Assembly (NCBI GenBank): GCA_903832325.1
Contig: CAILBC010000012.1
Coordinates: 148,379 to 212,378, forward strand
DNA length: 64,000 bases
Reading direction: 5' to 3'
Source: an uncultured Sphingomonadales bacterium
Lineage (GTDB): Bacteria; Pseudomonadota; Alphaproteobacteria; Sphingomonadales; Sphingomonadaceae
Below are positions 48,831 to 57,903 of the stretch, piece after piece. A program made the position numbers and the translations under genes. Below the pieces are notes generated by a model. The model ran no database searches. It saw only the letters and a program-made list of their open reading frames with translations, and had not been told where the DNA came from. Numbering within the stretch: position 1 is the stretch's first letter; each line of letters opens with the position of its first letter.

Positions 48831-50159
48831 TCAGGTCTGGACGCCCGCGCGTCCCATGGTGCCTGGCCGACCTAGCCACCACGCGATCAGGCCTGTCAAC
48901 AGCACGCCGCTGGCCACCACGAGCAATCCATCGGTGAAATTGCCGGTGCTGTCCTTGATCCAGCCGATCACGAAGGGCCCGGCAAACCCGCCGATATTGC
49001 CCACCGCGTTGATCAGCGCGATACCCCCTGCCGCCGCCGGGCCATTCAGCCGCGCGGCCGGCAAAGTCCAGAAAATCGGCAGAATCGCGAGCGTGCCGAC
49101 CGCGCCCAGCGTGATCGCGACCATGGACAGCAAGGGCGCGGCGGCAAGCCAGGCACTGGCCGCGAGCCCGGCAAACCCGATAATCGAGGCGGCCAGAATA
49201 TGCCCGGTGCGATCGCCCGAGCGGTCGGAATGTCGGCTCCACCACACCATGCCGATGGCCGCGCAGCCATAGGGAATGGCCACGGCATAGCCCGACAGCG
49301 GCGCGGCAATTCCGGCCGCCTTGAAAATCTGCGGCAGCCACAGCAGCACGCCATAGAGCCCCATTTCCACCCCGAAATAGGCAAGGCACAGGATCAGGAC
49401 ATGTGCATCGGGCAACAGGCGCGCGCTGGCTGCACCATGGCGCACCGTGCGTATTTCGCGCTCGGCCGTCAGCGTGTCTGTCAGCCAGCGGCGCTCTGCT
49501 TCGTTCAGCCAGCGGGCCTGCGCCGGGCTGTCGGGCAGAACGAACAGCGTAACCACCCCCAACACCAGCGATGGCACCGTTTCCAGCACAAACAGCCATT
49601 GCCAGCCAGCCAGGCCCTGGCGCCCGTCCAGCGCCAGAATTGCCGACGAAATCGGCCCGCCGACGGCGGTCGAAATCGGGATTGCGGTCATGAACAGGCC
49701 GATCAGCCGTGCGCGCTGCGGCGCCGGCACCCACTGCGTCAGGTAATAGATCACCCCGGGAAACAGCCCCGCCTCGGCCGCGCCCAGCACAAACCGCACG
49801 AGGTAAAAGCTGCGCGGCCCGGTCACAAACGCCATGCCCAGCGCGACCAGCCCCCAGGTCACTGCGATCCGCGCGATCCACCGCCGCGCGCCGACGCGGT
49901 GCAGGATCAGATTGCTCGGCACTTCGAACAGCACATAGCCGATGAAGAAAATGCCTGCGCCCAGCCCATAGACATAGGCCGAAAAACCCAGATCGCGCTT
50001 CATCCCTTCGGCCGCAAAGCTGACATTCGACCGGTCGATGAACGCCACGAAATACAGCAGCGCCAGAAACGGAATCAGCCGCCGGCCCACTTTGGCCAGC
50101 GTTGCAGCCTCGATTGCCGTTGTCCCGGCCTCTTCGTCGCTGTCCACCGCCCTGCCCAT
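48831..50159 (-). CDS. MFS transporter, anion:cation symporter (ACS)-like
   Basis: YFVAFIDRSNVSFAAEGMKRDLGFSAYVYGLGAGIFFIGYVLFEVPSNLILHRVGARRWIARI. Confidence 0.92.
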   Translation of the reverse strand: MGRAVDSDEEAGTTAIEAATLAKVGRRLIPFLALLYFVAFIDRSNVSFAAEGMKRDLGFSAYVYGLGAGIFFIGYVLFEVPSNLILHRVGARRWIARIAVTWGLVALGMAFVTGPRSFYLVRFVLGAAEAGLFPGVIYYLTQWVPAPQRARLIGLFMTAIPISTAVGGPISSAILALDGRQGLAGWQWLFVLETVPSLVLGVVTLFVLPDSPAQARWLNEAERRWLTDTLTAEREIRTVRHGAASARLLPDAHVLILCLAYFGVEMGLYGVLLWLPQIFKAAGIAAPLSGYAVAIPYGCAAIGMVWWSRHSDRSGDRTGHILAASIIGFAGLAASAWLAAAPLLSMVAITLGAVGTLAILPIFWTLPAARLNGPAAAGGIALINAVGNIGGFAGPFVIGWIKDSTGNFTDGLLVVASGVLLTGLIAWWLGRPGTMGRAGVQT

Positions 50160-50275
50160 CCCCGTTTGTGAAGGGGGAAGCCTAGGCCGGGTGCATAACG
50201 GTTGTGTGACGAATGCGCGCGACTGGCGGCTGCGCGCAATCTGCGGTACCGTCCCGGGTCTGCCGTGAAAGGACT

Positions 50276-50605
50276 ATGCCGATGCTGGTTGTGACCACTG
50301 AATCCGTGCCGGGTTACCGCGTAACCGCGCTTCACGGCCAGGTTTTTGGCGTTGTCGTGCGCAGCCGCGGGCTTGCCGGCAATATCGCCGCCGGGCTGCG
50401 GTCGATTTTTGGTGGCGAAATCACCGAATACACCGCCCTGCTGGAACAGGCGCGCCGCCACGCGATAGATCGCATGGTTGCCAACGCCCAGGCGATGGGC
50501 GCCAACGCGATCATCATGATGCGTTTTGATTCGGCGGAGATCGGCCAGACGATGAGCGAAATCGTCGCCTATGGCACCGCCGCCACGATCACGCCCGAGG
50601 TCTGA
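50276..50605 (+). CDS. YbjQ (DUF74) family putative heavy-metal-binding protein
   Basis: VVTTESVPGYRVTALHGQVFGVVVRSRG...AQAMGANAIIMMRFD. Confidence 0.9.
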   Translation: MPMLVVTTESVPGYRVTALHGQVFGVVVRSRGLAGNIAAGLRSIFGGEITEYTALLEQARRHAIDRMVANAQAMGANAIIMMRFDSAEIGQTMSEIVAYGTAATITPEV

Positions 50606-50608
50606 TCG

Positions 50609-50893
50609 ATGCTGCGCCGCGCCCTGCTGCTGATCGCCACGCTGGCGCTGGTGGCGGCGCTTGCCGCCGGCTGGCAGGCCGGCGTGGTGCTGTGGCCGCC
50701 CACCCTGTTCAGCGCGCTGGTGGTTGTGGCGGTGGTTTTTGAAAACTGGCGCTATTCCCGCCCCGCCGCCGGCCATCCCGGGCCCGGCTGGGAACGCACG
50801 GCGGAACGCTTCATCGATCCCGAAACCGGCCGGATGCTTACGGTGTGGTTCAACCCGGCAACCGGCGAGCGCCGCTATGTCGGGGCAGACTGA
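50609..50893 (+). CDS. Small membrane protein, conserved hypothetical
   Basis: Two N-terminal TMs; GWERTAERFIDPETGRMLTVWFNPATGERRYV. Confidence 0.65.
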   Translation: MLRRALLLIATLALVAALAAGWQAGVVLWPPTLFSALVVVAVVFENWRYSRPAAGHPGPGWERTAERFIDPETGRMLTVWFNPATGERRYVGAD

Positions 50894-50901
50894 CGGAACA
50901 G

Positions 50902-50938
50902 AAAAGCGCCCTCTCCTGCAAGGGGAGAGGGCGCTTTT
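50902..50938. terminator. Bidirectional intrinsic terminator between convergent genes
   Basis: AAAAGCGCCCTCTCC / GGAGAGGGCGCTTTT 15-bp perfect stem with A and T tracts. Confidence 0.93.
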
Positions 50939-50979
50939 TGTAACGGACCGCGATCGGACCCCCAAGTCAGGCCCTTCAA

Positions 50980-53349
50980 TCAGGCTTCATCGGTGTTCGG
51001 TGCGGGGGCGGTGCCGCTGGCTTTGCCCTTGCGCGCCTTTTTCTTGACCACTTTGGGTGCGGCCGGGGTCAGTTCGAACGACAGCGCGGTTTCCTTCTGC
51101 GCATCCTCCTTCAGGCTGACATGGACTTCACCGCCATTGGCCAGCTTGCCGAACAGCAGCTCTTCGGCCAGCGGCTTTTTCACCTTTTCCTGGATCACGC
51201 GGGCCATCGGCCGCGCGCCATACATCTTGTCATAGCCCTGCTTGGCCAGCCACGCGCGGGCGTCGCTGTCGAACTGGATGTGCACGTTCTGGTCGGCCAG
51301 TTGCAGTTCGAGCTGCAGGATGAACTTGTCGACCACGCGGCTGACCACTTCGGGCGGCAGGTATCCGAAGGGGACGATCGCATCGAGCCGGTTGCGGAAT
51401 TCGGGGGTGAACATCCGCTTCACCGCTTCGTCACCCGCGTCGGCCTTGGACACGTCGCCAAACCCGATGCCCTGGCGCGCCATGTCGGACGCGCCGGCAT
51501 TGGTCGTCATGATCAGCACGACATTGCGGAAATCGACCGTTTTGCCGTGGTGATCGGTCAGGCGGCCATTGTCCATCACCTGCAACAGGATGTTGAACAG
51601 ATCGGGGTGGGCCTTTTCGATTTCATCGAGAAGCAGCACGCAATGCGGTTGCTGGTCGATGGCATCGGTCAGCAGACCGCCCTGGTCGAACCCGACATAG
51701 CCCGGGGGTGCCCCGATCAGCCGGCTGATCGAATGGCGTTCCATATATTCCGACATGTCAAAGCGTTGCAGCGGAATGCCCATGATCTGCGCCAGGCTGC
51801 GCGCGACTTCGGTCTTGCCGACGCCGGTCGGGCCCGAAAACAGGAACGATCCGATCGGCTTGTCCGGATCGCGCAGGCCCGCGCGGCTGAGCTTCATCGC
51901 GCTCGACAGCACTTCGATCGCCTTGTCCTGGCCAAAGACCAGCCGCTTCAGATCGCGATCGAGGTGTTCGAGCACTTTCTTGTCATCGGAACTCACCGAT
52001 TTGGGCGGGATGCGCGCCATTGTCGCGATCACTTGCTCGATTTCGCGCGCGGTGATGGTCTTTTTGCGCTTTGACGGCGGCACCAGCATCTGCATCGCGC
52101 CCACTTCGTCGATCACGTCGATCGCCTTGTCGGGCAGTTTGCGGTCGTTGATGTAACGCGCCGACAATTCGACCGCGCTCTTGATTGCATCGGGGGTATA
52201 TTTGACCTTGTGGTGTTCCTCGAACGCGGTGCGCAGTCCGCGCAGGATCTTGATCGTATCCTCCACGCTGGGTTCGTTCACGTCGATCTTCTGGAACCGG
52301 CGCAGCAGCGCGCGGTCCTTTTCGAAATGGTTGCGGAATTCCTTGTAAGTGGTCGATCCGATGCAGCGGATGGTGCCGCCCGACAGCGCCGGTTTAAGCA
52401 GGTTGGACGCGTCCATCGCGCCGCCGCTGGTGGCGCCGGCGCCGATCACCGTATGGATTTCATCGATGAACAGAATCGCGTGCGGCATCTTTTCCAGCTC
52501 GCTGACAACCTGTTTCAGCCGCTCCTCGAAATCGCCGCGATAGCGCGTGCCGGCCAGCAGGCTGCCCATGTCGAGCGAATAGATCACCGCCGGCAGCAAC
52601 ACTTCGGGCACATCGCCTTCGACGATCTTGCGCGCCAGGCCTTCGGCGATGGCGGTCTTGCCCACGCCCGGATCGCCCACATAGAGCGGGTTGTTCTTTG
52701 ACCGGCGGCACAGGATCTGGATCGTGCGATCCACTTCGGGCCCGCGGCCGATCAGCGGATCGACTTTGCCCGAAAGCGCCTTTTCGTTGAGATTGACGCA
52801 GAACTGGTCGAGCGCGGAATCTTTCTTGTTCGATTTCGCTTCGGCCTTTTCCTCCTGCTTGGGCGATTCCTCTTCGGCGCCCTTCGGAGTGCGGCTGTCG
52901 CTCTGGCGACCGCCCTTGCCGATGCCGTGGCTGATATAGCTCACCGCGTCGAGCCGGCTCATGTCCTGCTGCTGCAGGAAATAGACCGCATAGGAATCGC
53001 GTTCGGAAAACAGCGCGACCAGCACGTTGGCCCCGGTCACGGTGTCCTTGCCCGATGATTGCACGTGCAGGATGGCGCGCTGGATGACGCGCTGAAACCC
53101 GGCGGTGGGCTGGGGATCGGCCTTTTCCTGCGTTTTGAGCGACTGGTATTCCTGATCGAGATATTGGCGCACGACATCGCCAAGATCGCCCAGATCCACA
53201 CCGCAGGCCTGCATGACCTGTGATGCATCGGGATCATCGATCAGCGCCAGCAGGAGATGTTCCAGCGTGGCATATTCGTGGCTGCGCTCCGAAGCATTGG
53301 CGAGCGCGGCGTGAAGCGTCTTTTCAAGGCTCTGGGCAAAACTGGGCAT
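50980..53349 (-). CDS. clpA: ATP-dependent Clp protease ATP-binding subunit ClpA
   Basis: Two AAA+ domains ([30 protein letters not shown]), Clp N-domain. Confidence 0.97.
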   Translation of the reverse strand: MPSFAQSLEKTLHAALANASERSHEYATLEHLLLALIDDPDASQVMQACGVDLGDLGDVVRQYLDQEYQSLKTQEKADPQPTAGFQRVIQRAILHVQSSGKDTVTGANVLVALFSERDSYAVYFLQQQDMSRLDAVSYISHGIGKGGRQSDSRTPKGAEEESPKQEEKAEAKSNKKDSALDQFCVNLNEKALSGKVDPLIGRGPEVDRTIQILCRRSKNNPLYVGDPGVGKTAIAEGLARKIVEGDVPEVLLPAVIYSLDMGSLLAGTRYRGDFEERLKQVVSELEKMPHAILFIDEIHTVIGAGATSGGAMDASNLLKPALSGGTIRCIGSTTYKEFRNHFEKDRALLRRFQKIDVNEPSVEDTIKILRGLRTAFEEHHKVKYTPDAIKSAVELSARYINDRKLPDKAIDVIDEVGAMQMLVPPSKRKKTITAREIEQVIATMARIPPKSVSSDDKKVLEHLDRDLKRLVFGQDKAIEVLSSAMKLSRAGLRDPDKPIGSFLFSGPTGVGKTEVARSLAQIMGIPLQRFDMSEYMERHSISRLIGAPPGYVGFDQGGLLTDAIDQQPHCVLLLDEIEKAHPDLFNILLQVMDNGRLTDHHGKTVDFRNVVLIMTTNAGASDMARQGIGFGDVSKADAGDEAVKRMFTPEFRNRLDAIVPFGYLPPEVVSRVVDKFILQLELQLADQNVHIQFDSDARAWLAKQGYDKMYGARPMARVIQEKVKKPLAEELLFGKLANGGEVHVSLKEDAQKETALSFELTPAAPKVVKKKARKGKASGTAPAPNTDEA

Positions 53350-53579
53350 GGGGCGCGCTCTTCAGACGGGCAGACCCGGCCTGATGGCCGGATGCCGGGT
53401 GGAATCCCCCGAAAGGGACGTTTGCAGGGACAGGCTAGAACGCCGGGTCTTAACCGGGCCTAAACCATGCCATGCGTGGGTGTGCCTTGCTCTGGCGGCA
53501 AGTATGGGAACAAGGCCGCAAATCTGCGTGCAGAAAGCGATATGGGGATGCCGCCCGGATAGGTAAAGGGCGGCACGGG

Positions 53580-53807
53580 TCATGCGGCGGGTCCGCCGGG
53601 CGGTGGAGCTGCCGGCTTTCCAAACAGGGCATCGGCCGCGGCGCGGTGCGCGCGGGCCCGATCGCGGTGCGCGCCGGTGCGGGCAATCTCTGCCTCCAGC
53701 AGCGCGATCCGGGCATCGAGCTCATCAACCGAAAGATGGTCGAGCACCTCCGTCGCCAGGCGGCTGGCCAGATCCCCGACAGGGCGCGGGCGGTCATCGA
53801 TATCCAT
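53580..53807 (-). CDS. DUF1192 domain small protein
   Basis: LSVDELDARIALLEAEIARTGAHRDRARAHRAAADALFGKP; next to a quinone oxidoreductase gene. Confidence 0.8.
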   Translation of the reverse strand: MDIDDRPRPVGDLASRLATEVLDHLSVDELDARIALLEAEIARTGAHRDRARAHRAAADALFGKPAAPPPGGPAA

Positions 53808-53865
53808 TACGGATCACAATGTGGCGCGTTCCCGGTTGCTGTCAACCGGTCCTGTGGGTAGGGCG

Positions 53866-54942
53866 ATGCAAAGGATTCCCAATGGGGGGGAAACCACCGT
53901 GCCGTCCTATTCAAGTGAAGTTTGCGCCGACCTGCCCAAAGAGATGGTGGCGATCGGGATTGCTGCCCCGGGCGGGCCCGAAATGCTGCGCCCGCAGACC
54001 ATGCCCGTGCCCGTGCCCGGGCCGGGCGAAGTGCTGATTCGCGTCGCCCAAGCCGGGGTCAACCGCCCCGACGTGGTGCAGCGCCAGGGATTCTATCCAC
54101 CGCCGCCGGGTGCGTCGCCGATCCCGGGGCTGGAAGTTGCCGGGCACATTGTTGCCTGTGGCGAGGATGGTGCGGTGCCCGCCCTGGGTGCTGCACCGGC
54201 CCTGGGTGCCGCAGTGGCCGCGCTGGTCAATGGTGGCGGCTATGCGCAATATTGCCTGGCGCGCGCCGATCACTGCCTGCCGGTGCCCGATGGCCTGTCG
54301 CTGGCCGAGGCGGCCGCCCTGCCCGAAACGCTGTTCACCGTGTGGCACAACGTGTTTGAACGCGCTTTTGCCCGCGATGGCGAAACCATCCTGATCCATG
54401 GCGGCACCAGCGGCATCGGCACGATGGCGATCGCGCTGGCGCGGCTGTTCGGGCTGACGTCGATTGTCACTTGCGGCAGCGCCGACAAATGCGCGCACGC
54501 GCTGGCGCTGGGCGCAGACCATGCGATCGATTATCGCGCATCGGATTTCGTGGCGGAAGTGGCCGCGATCACTGGCGGGCGGGGGGTCGAAATCGTGCTC
54601 GACATGGTGGCGGGCGATTATGTGCCGCGCAATCTGAAATGCCTGGCCGATGATGGCCGCCATGTCACCATCGCGGTGCAGGGCGGGCTGCGCGCCGAAA
54701 TCAGCATGGCCGAAGTGATGATGCGCCGCCTGATGCTGACCGGATCGACACTGCGCGCGCGCAGCAACACGTTCAAGGCGATGCTGGCGCAGGAAATCCA
54801 CGAAACGGTCTGGCCGCTGGTTGCCGAGGGGCAGTTGCGCCCGGTGATGGACACGGCCTTTGCGCTGATCGATGCGCCCGCGGCGCATGCGCGGATGGAA
54901 CAGGGCAGCCATATCGGCAAGATCGTGCTCGATATCGCCTGA
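53866..54942 (+). CDS. NAD(P)H quinone oxidoreductase (PIG3-like)
   Basis: VAQAGVNRPDVVQRQGFYPPPPGASPIPGLEVAG; ILIHGGTSGIGTMAIALARLFG. Confidence 0.93.
   Translation: MQRIPNGGETTVPSYSSEVCADLPKEMVAIGIAAPGGPEMLRPQTMPVPVPGPGEVLIRVAQAGVNRPDVVQRQGFYPPPPGASPIPGLEVAGHIVACGEDGAVPALGAAPALGAAVAALVNGGGYAQYCLARADHCLPVPDGLSLAEAAALPETLFTVWHNVFERAFARDGETILIHGGTSGIGTMAIALARLFGLTSIVTCGSADKCAHALALGADHAIDYRASDFVAEVAAITGGRGVEIVLDMVAGDYVPRNLKCLADDGRHVTIAVQGGLRAEISMAEVMMRRLMLTGSTLRARSNTFKAMLAQEIHETVWPLVAEGQLRPVMDTAFALIDAPAAHARMEQGSHIGKIVLDIA
54181..54216 (+). repeat. 18-bp in-frame tandem duplication (PALGAA x2)
   Basis: gccctgggtgctgcaccg / gccctgggtgccgcagtg. Confidence 0.85.
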
Positions 54943-55092
54943 TCCCGGTCGCCGGAGCCGGCAATATGTACCGGTTTGGGGCCCCGCTTTTGGCTTGCCG
55001 TTTGGCGCGGGCTGGCCTACATCGCCATCTTCGCGGCCGTCCTGTCTGGGCGGCCCTTATTGTTTTCGCAGCTTATCCATGAAGAGGTTTTC

Positions 55093-55797
55093 GTGAGCCA
55101 GCAGCCCACGTATCCGTTGATGCCACACGCGACCGCGTCGTGGCTGGTCGACAACACCGCGCTGACTTTCGAGCAGATCTCGGAATTCTGCGGCCTGCAT
55201 ATCCTTGAGGTGCAGGCCATGGCCGACGATCTGGCCGGGTCCAAATATACCGGGCGCGATCCGGTCCATTCGGGCGAGCTGAGCCAGGGCGAGATCGATC
55301 GCGGCCAGGCCAATCCCGAATACCGGCTGAAAATGCAGCGCGCCCCGCTGGCCATCAGCCGCACGAAGGGGCCGCGCTATACCCCGGTGTCAAAGCGGCA
55401 GGACAAGCCCGACGGGATCGCGTGGATCCTGCGCAACCATCCGGAAATTTCCGATGCGCAGATCGGCAAGCTGATCGGCACCACGCGCAACACCATCGCC
55501 GCGATCCGCGATCGCAGCCACTGGAACATTTCCAACATCAACCCCAAGGACCCGGTCACGCTCGGCCTGTGTTCGCAGCGCGAACTGGATGCGCTGGTGG
55601 CCAAGGCCGCCAAGAAGTCGGGCATCGAGGACGAGGATCTGGGTGACAGCCGGCTCGGTTCGGACCGCGAGGCGCTGATCGAGGAACTGCGCGCCGAACG
55701 CGATGCCCATTCGCGCGCCAATGCCGCCGCCGCGCAGGAAGCCGAAGCCGCCGCCTGGCTGGCCCAGCGCCGCGCCGAGGGCCGTTCGGACAGCTGA
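55093..55797 (+). CDS. DUF1013 protein, TrcR-like cell-cycle transcription regulator
   Basis: SWLVDNTALTFEQISEFCGLHILEVQAMADD; GIAWILRNHPEISDAQIGKLIGTTRNTIAAIRDRSHWN; GTG start. Confidence 0.9.
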   Translation: MSQQPTYPLMPHATASWLVDNTALTFEQISEFCGLHILEVQAMADDLAGSKYTGRDPVHSGELSQGEIDRGQANPEYRLKMQRAPLAISRTKGPRYTPVSKRQDKPDGIAWILRNHPEISDAQIGKLIGTTRNTIAAIRDRSHWNISNINPKDPVTLGLCSQRELDALVAKAAKKSGIEDEDLGDSRLGSDREALIEELRAERDAHSRANAAAAQEAEAAAWLAQRRAEGRSDS

Positions 55798-55814
55798 TTG
55801 CCCGCATGACAGAC

Positions 55815-55855
55815 AAAAAAGGGGGCGATCCGCAGGCCGGATCGCCCCCTTTTTT
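55815..55855. terminator. Bidirectional intrinsic terminator
   Basis: AAAAAAGGGGGCGATCCG-CAGGC-CGGATCGCCCCCTTTTTT, 18-bp perfect stem. Confidence 0.96.
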
Positions 55856-55888
55856 CATATCCAGACGCCCAATTCAGCCCAACCCAGT

Positions 55889-56293
55889 TCAGCCTAAAAG
55901 GGCCAGCCCCGGGCTGCCCGCGCCGTCGCGGCGGGCGAAATGGCCTTCGACATTGGCGCCCTGTTCGATGGTCAGTGCGTCATAGCGCACGTCACCGCGC
56001 ACAGTGGCGGTGCGCAGGATGATCACCTGGGCCGCTTCGACCGGGCCCGCGACGGTTCCGGCCAGCCGCACGGTCTGCGCGGAAATCGATCCGGTGATTG
56101 TGCTGCCTTCGCCCTGGACGAGCGATTTGCACACCACATCGCCCTCGATCGTGCCGTCGATGTGCAAATCGGCCTCGGCCGTCAGCGTGCCGCGCAGCAC
56201 CAGATCGGCGCCGAGCACGGAAAAGCTGGGTTCGTTGCTGCGGCTAGCCATGGTTGGTGCCCCCGTTGGCGCTGTGGGTTTTCTGGAAAACAT
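55889..56293 (-). CDS. Bactofilin (polymer-forming cytoskeletal protein)
   Basis: FSVLGADLVLRGTLTAEADLHIDGTIEGDV...AATVRGDVRYDALTIEQGANVEGHF-type beta-helix. Confidence 0.92.
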   Translation of the reverse strand: MFSRKPTAPTGAPTMASRSNEPSFSVLGADLVLRGTLTAEADLHIDGTIEGDVVCKSLVQGEGSTITGSISAQTVRLAGTVAGPVEAAQVIILRTATVRGDVRYDALTIEQGANVEGHFARRDGAGSPGLALLG

Positions 56294-57572
56294 GGGGCAA
56301 GGGGGCCTCTAGAAACGGGCGCGGATTGACCGGCCGGTCGTTGACACGCACTTCGAAATGCAGATGCGGCCCGGTTGATCGCCCGGTGCTGCCTATCGCC
56401 CCGATCGGGGTGCCGGGCACCACCTGTTGGCCCATATGCGCCAGAATGCGCGACATATGGGCATAGCGGGTGACAAGCCCGTGACCATGGCTGATCTCGA
56501 CGCAATTGCCATAGCCCTGGCGCCCGCCGGTAAAGCTGACCGTGCCGGCGGCAGCGGCATAGATCGGCGCGCCTTTTGGCCCCTTGAAGTCGAGCCCGGG
56601 ATGGAAGGCCGCGCCGCCTTCGATGGGATCGGTGCGCACGCCATATCCCGACGAGATATAGTCAAAGCTGGCGGGCATCGTGTTGGGAATATGGGCCAGG
56701 CCCGTGTTCAGCGCGCTCATCCGGCCAAGGCTGGCGGCCAGACGCACAAACCGCGGATCGAGCGGGCCATTGCCAGTGCTTCCCGGATTGCCAGTGCTGT
56801 CCAGCCGGATCAGCGGGCCACCTGCGGCACGGGCATCGTCGGCCACCACGGCCAGCGGGTTCAGCCCGACTTTGCGCATCGCGCCGTCGGCGGCATTGGC
56901 GCGATCGTCGGCAAAGCGGGTCAACCGTTCGACAAAGGCGATCTGGCGCGCTTCGATCCGGGCCAGGCCGGCCGCCTGCGGCATCGCCTGCGAAATCTTG
57001 TGCACGGTGCGCGCGGTTTCGCTCGAACTGTCGCTGACGGTGCCCTTTGGCAGCGAATCGGGGATCGGGCCGATTACGCCCTGCACCGCCTTTTCCAGAA
57101 AATCCTGCCGCCGTTTCAGATCGCCGGCCACGGCATCCAGGTTGGCATGATAGCGCGCCACGCGGTCCTGCGCACTGGCGACCGCCGCCTCGCGCTCCAG
57201 CAGCGATCGGCGGTCTGATCCGGCGATGATCTGCGCGATCAGCGCCCAGCCCAGTACCCCGGCCCAGATGAGCACCATCGCGCCCAGCCCGGCGGCAATC
57301 CCTGCCTGCAGCCGGGTCGAAATGCGCAGGAATCGCACGTGCCCTTCGCTGCGCATGAAAAATTCGCGTTCGGGGAACCAGCGCACCAGTTCGCCCGCCA
57401 GCCGTTGGTCCAGCCGGCGCCACAGCACGGCAACCGGAGCCAGCGCGGCACGCAACCAGGTGGGCAGCAGGCGCAGCCCAAAGCCAGCACCGCCGCCAGA
57501 ACTGGGGCCAGAACCGCCGCCAGAACCAATGGGCGCACTGGTCCGCCTTGTGCTGTCGATGCTGCCTGGCAA
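56244..57572 (-). CDS. M23 family metallopeptidase, membrane-anchored
   Basis: FHPGLDFKGPKGAPIYAAAAGTVSFTGGRQGYGN...GPHLHFEVRVNDRPVNP; TM near N-terminus; proposed TTG start. Confidence 0.88.
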   Translation of the reverse strand: MPGSIDSTRRTSAPIGSGGGSGPSSGGGAGFGLRLLPTWLRAALAPVAVLWRRLDQRLAGELVRWFPEREFFMRSEGHVRFLRISTRLQAGIAAGLGAMVLIWAGVLGWALIAQIIAGSDRRSLLEREAAVASAQDRVARYHANLDAVAGDLKRRQDFLEKAVQGVIGPIPDSLPKGTVSDSSSETARTVHKISQAMPQAAGLARIEARQIAFVERLTRFADDRANAADGAMRKVGLNPLAVVADDARAAGGPLIRLDSTGNPGSTGNGPLDPRFVRLAASLGRMSALNTGLAHIPNTMPASFDYISSGYGVRTDPIEGGAAFHPGLDFKGPKGAPIYAAAAGTVSFTGGRQGYGNCVEISHGHGLVTRYAHMSRILAHMGQQVVPGTPIGAIGSTGRSTGPHLHFEVRVNDRPVNPRPFLEAPLPHVFQKTHSANGGTNHG

Positions 57573-57622
57573 AATTTGCGACCCCCGGTGGTGCTTGCCG
57601 GATGGCCCCGTGTGCGGGGCCC

Positions 57623-57659
57623 GTGTGATCGTGATCTGTGTGATCGCGATCTGTGATCC
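57623..57659. repeat. 15-bp tandem repeat, 2.5 copies (GTGTGATCGYGATCT)
   Basis: Units at 57623 and 57638 followed by GTGATCC. Confidence 0.9.
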
Positions 57660-57903
57660 GGTTGCGACTGCGCGCTTAGGCGGGCGGGGGCAGGGGGGCA
57701 CTAGCGCAGGGGCATGGAATCGGCAAAGCGTGCCGGGCGAACGGCAAACGGTTTCCGCCTGTACTGAAATCGCCAACCATGATGCCGCGCGGCATGCTCC
57801 GGGGTGCGTTTCTGCGCCGCGACTCGGTGGGGCGCTTCCGGTGGTCGGGCGCCGCAATTGCGCCGTCGTGACAGTGCCGCGCGGGCGTGGTAGGGGCACG
57901 CCC

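Noticed and set aside
44824-49272. 742-aa and 720-aa plus-strand ORFs (44824-47052, 47110-49272)
   Set aside because: Antisense shadows of the exonuclease, CehA-like, ureidoglycolate lyase and MFS genes; no family signatures.
48160-49881. 573-aa ORF extending upstream of the ureidoglycolate lyase gene
   Set aside because: The upstream part is an alternate frame of the MFS gene; the enzyme begins at MAFDPGDIAYIP (48816).
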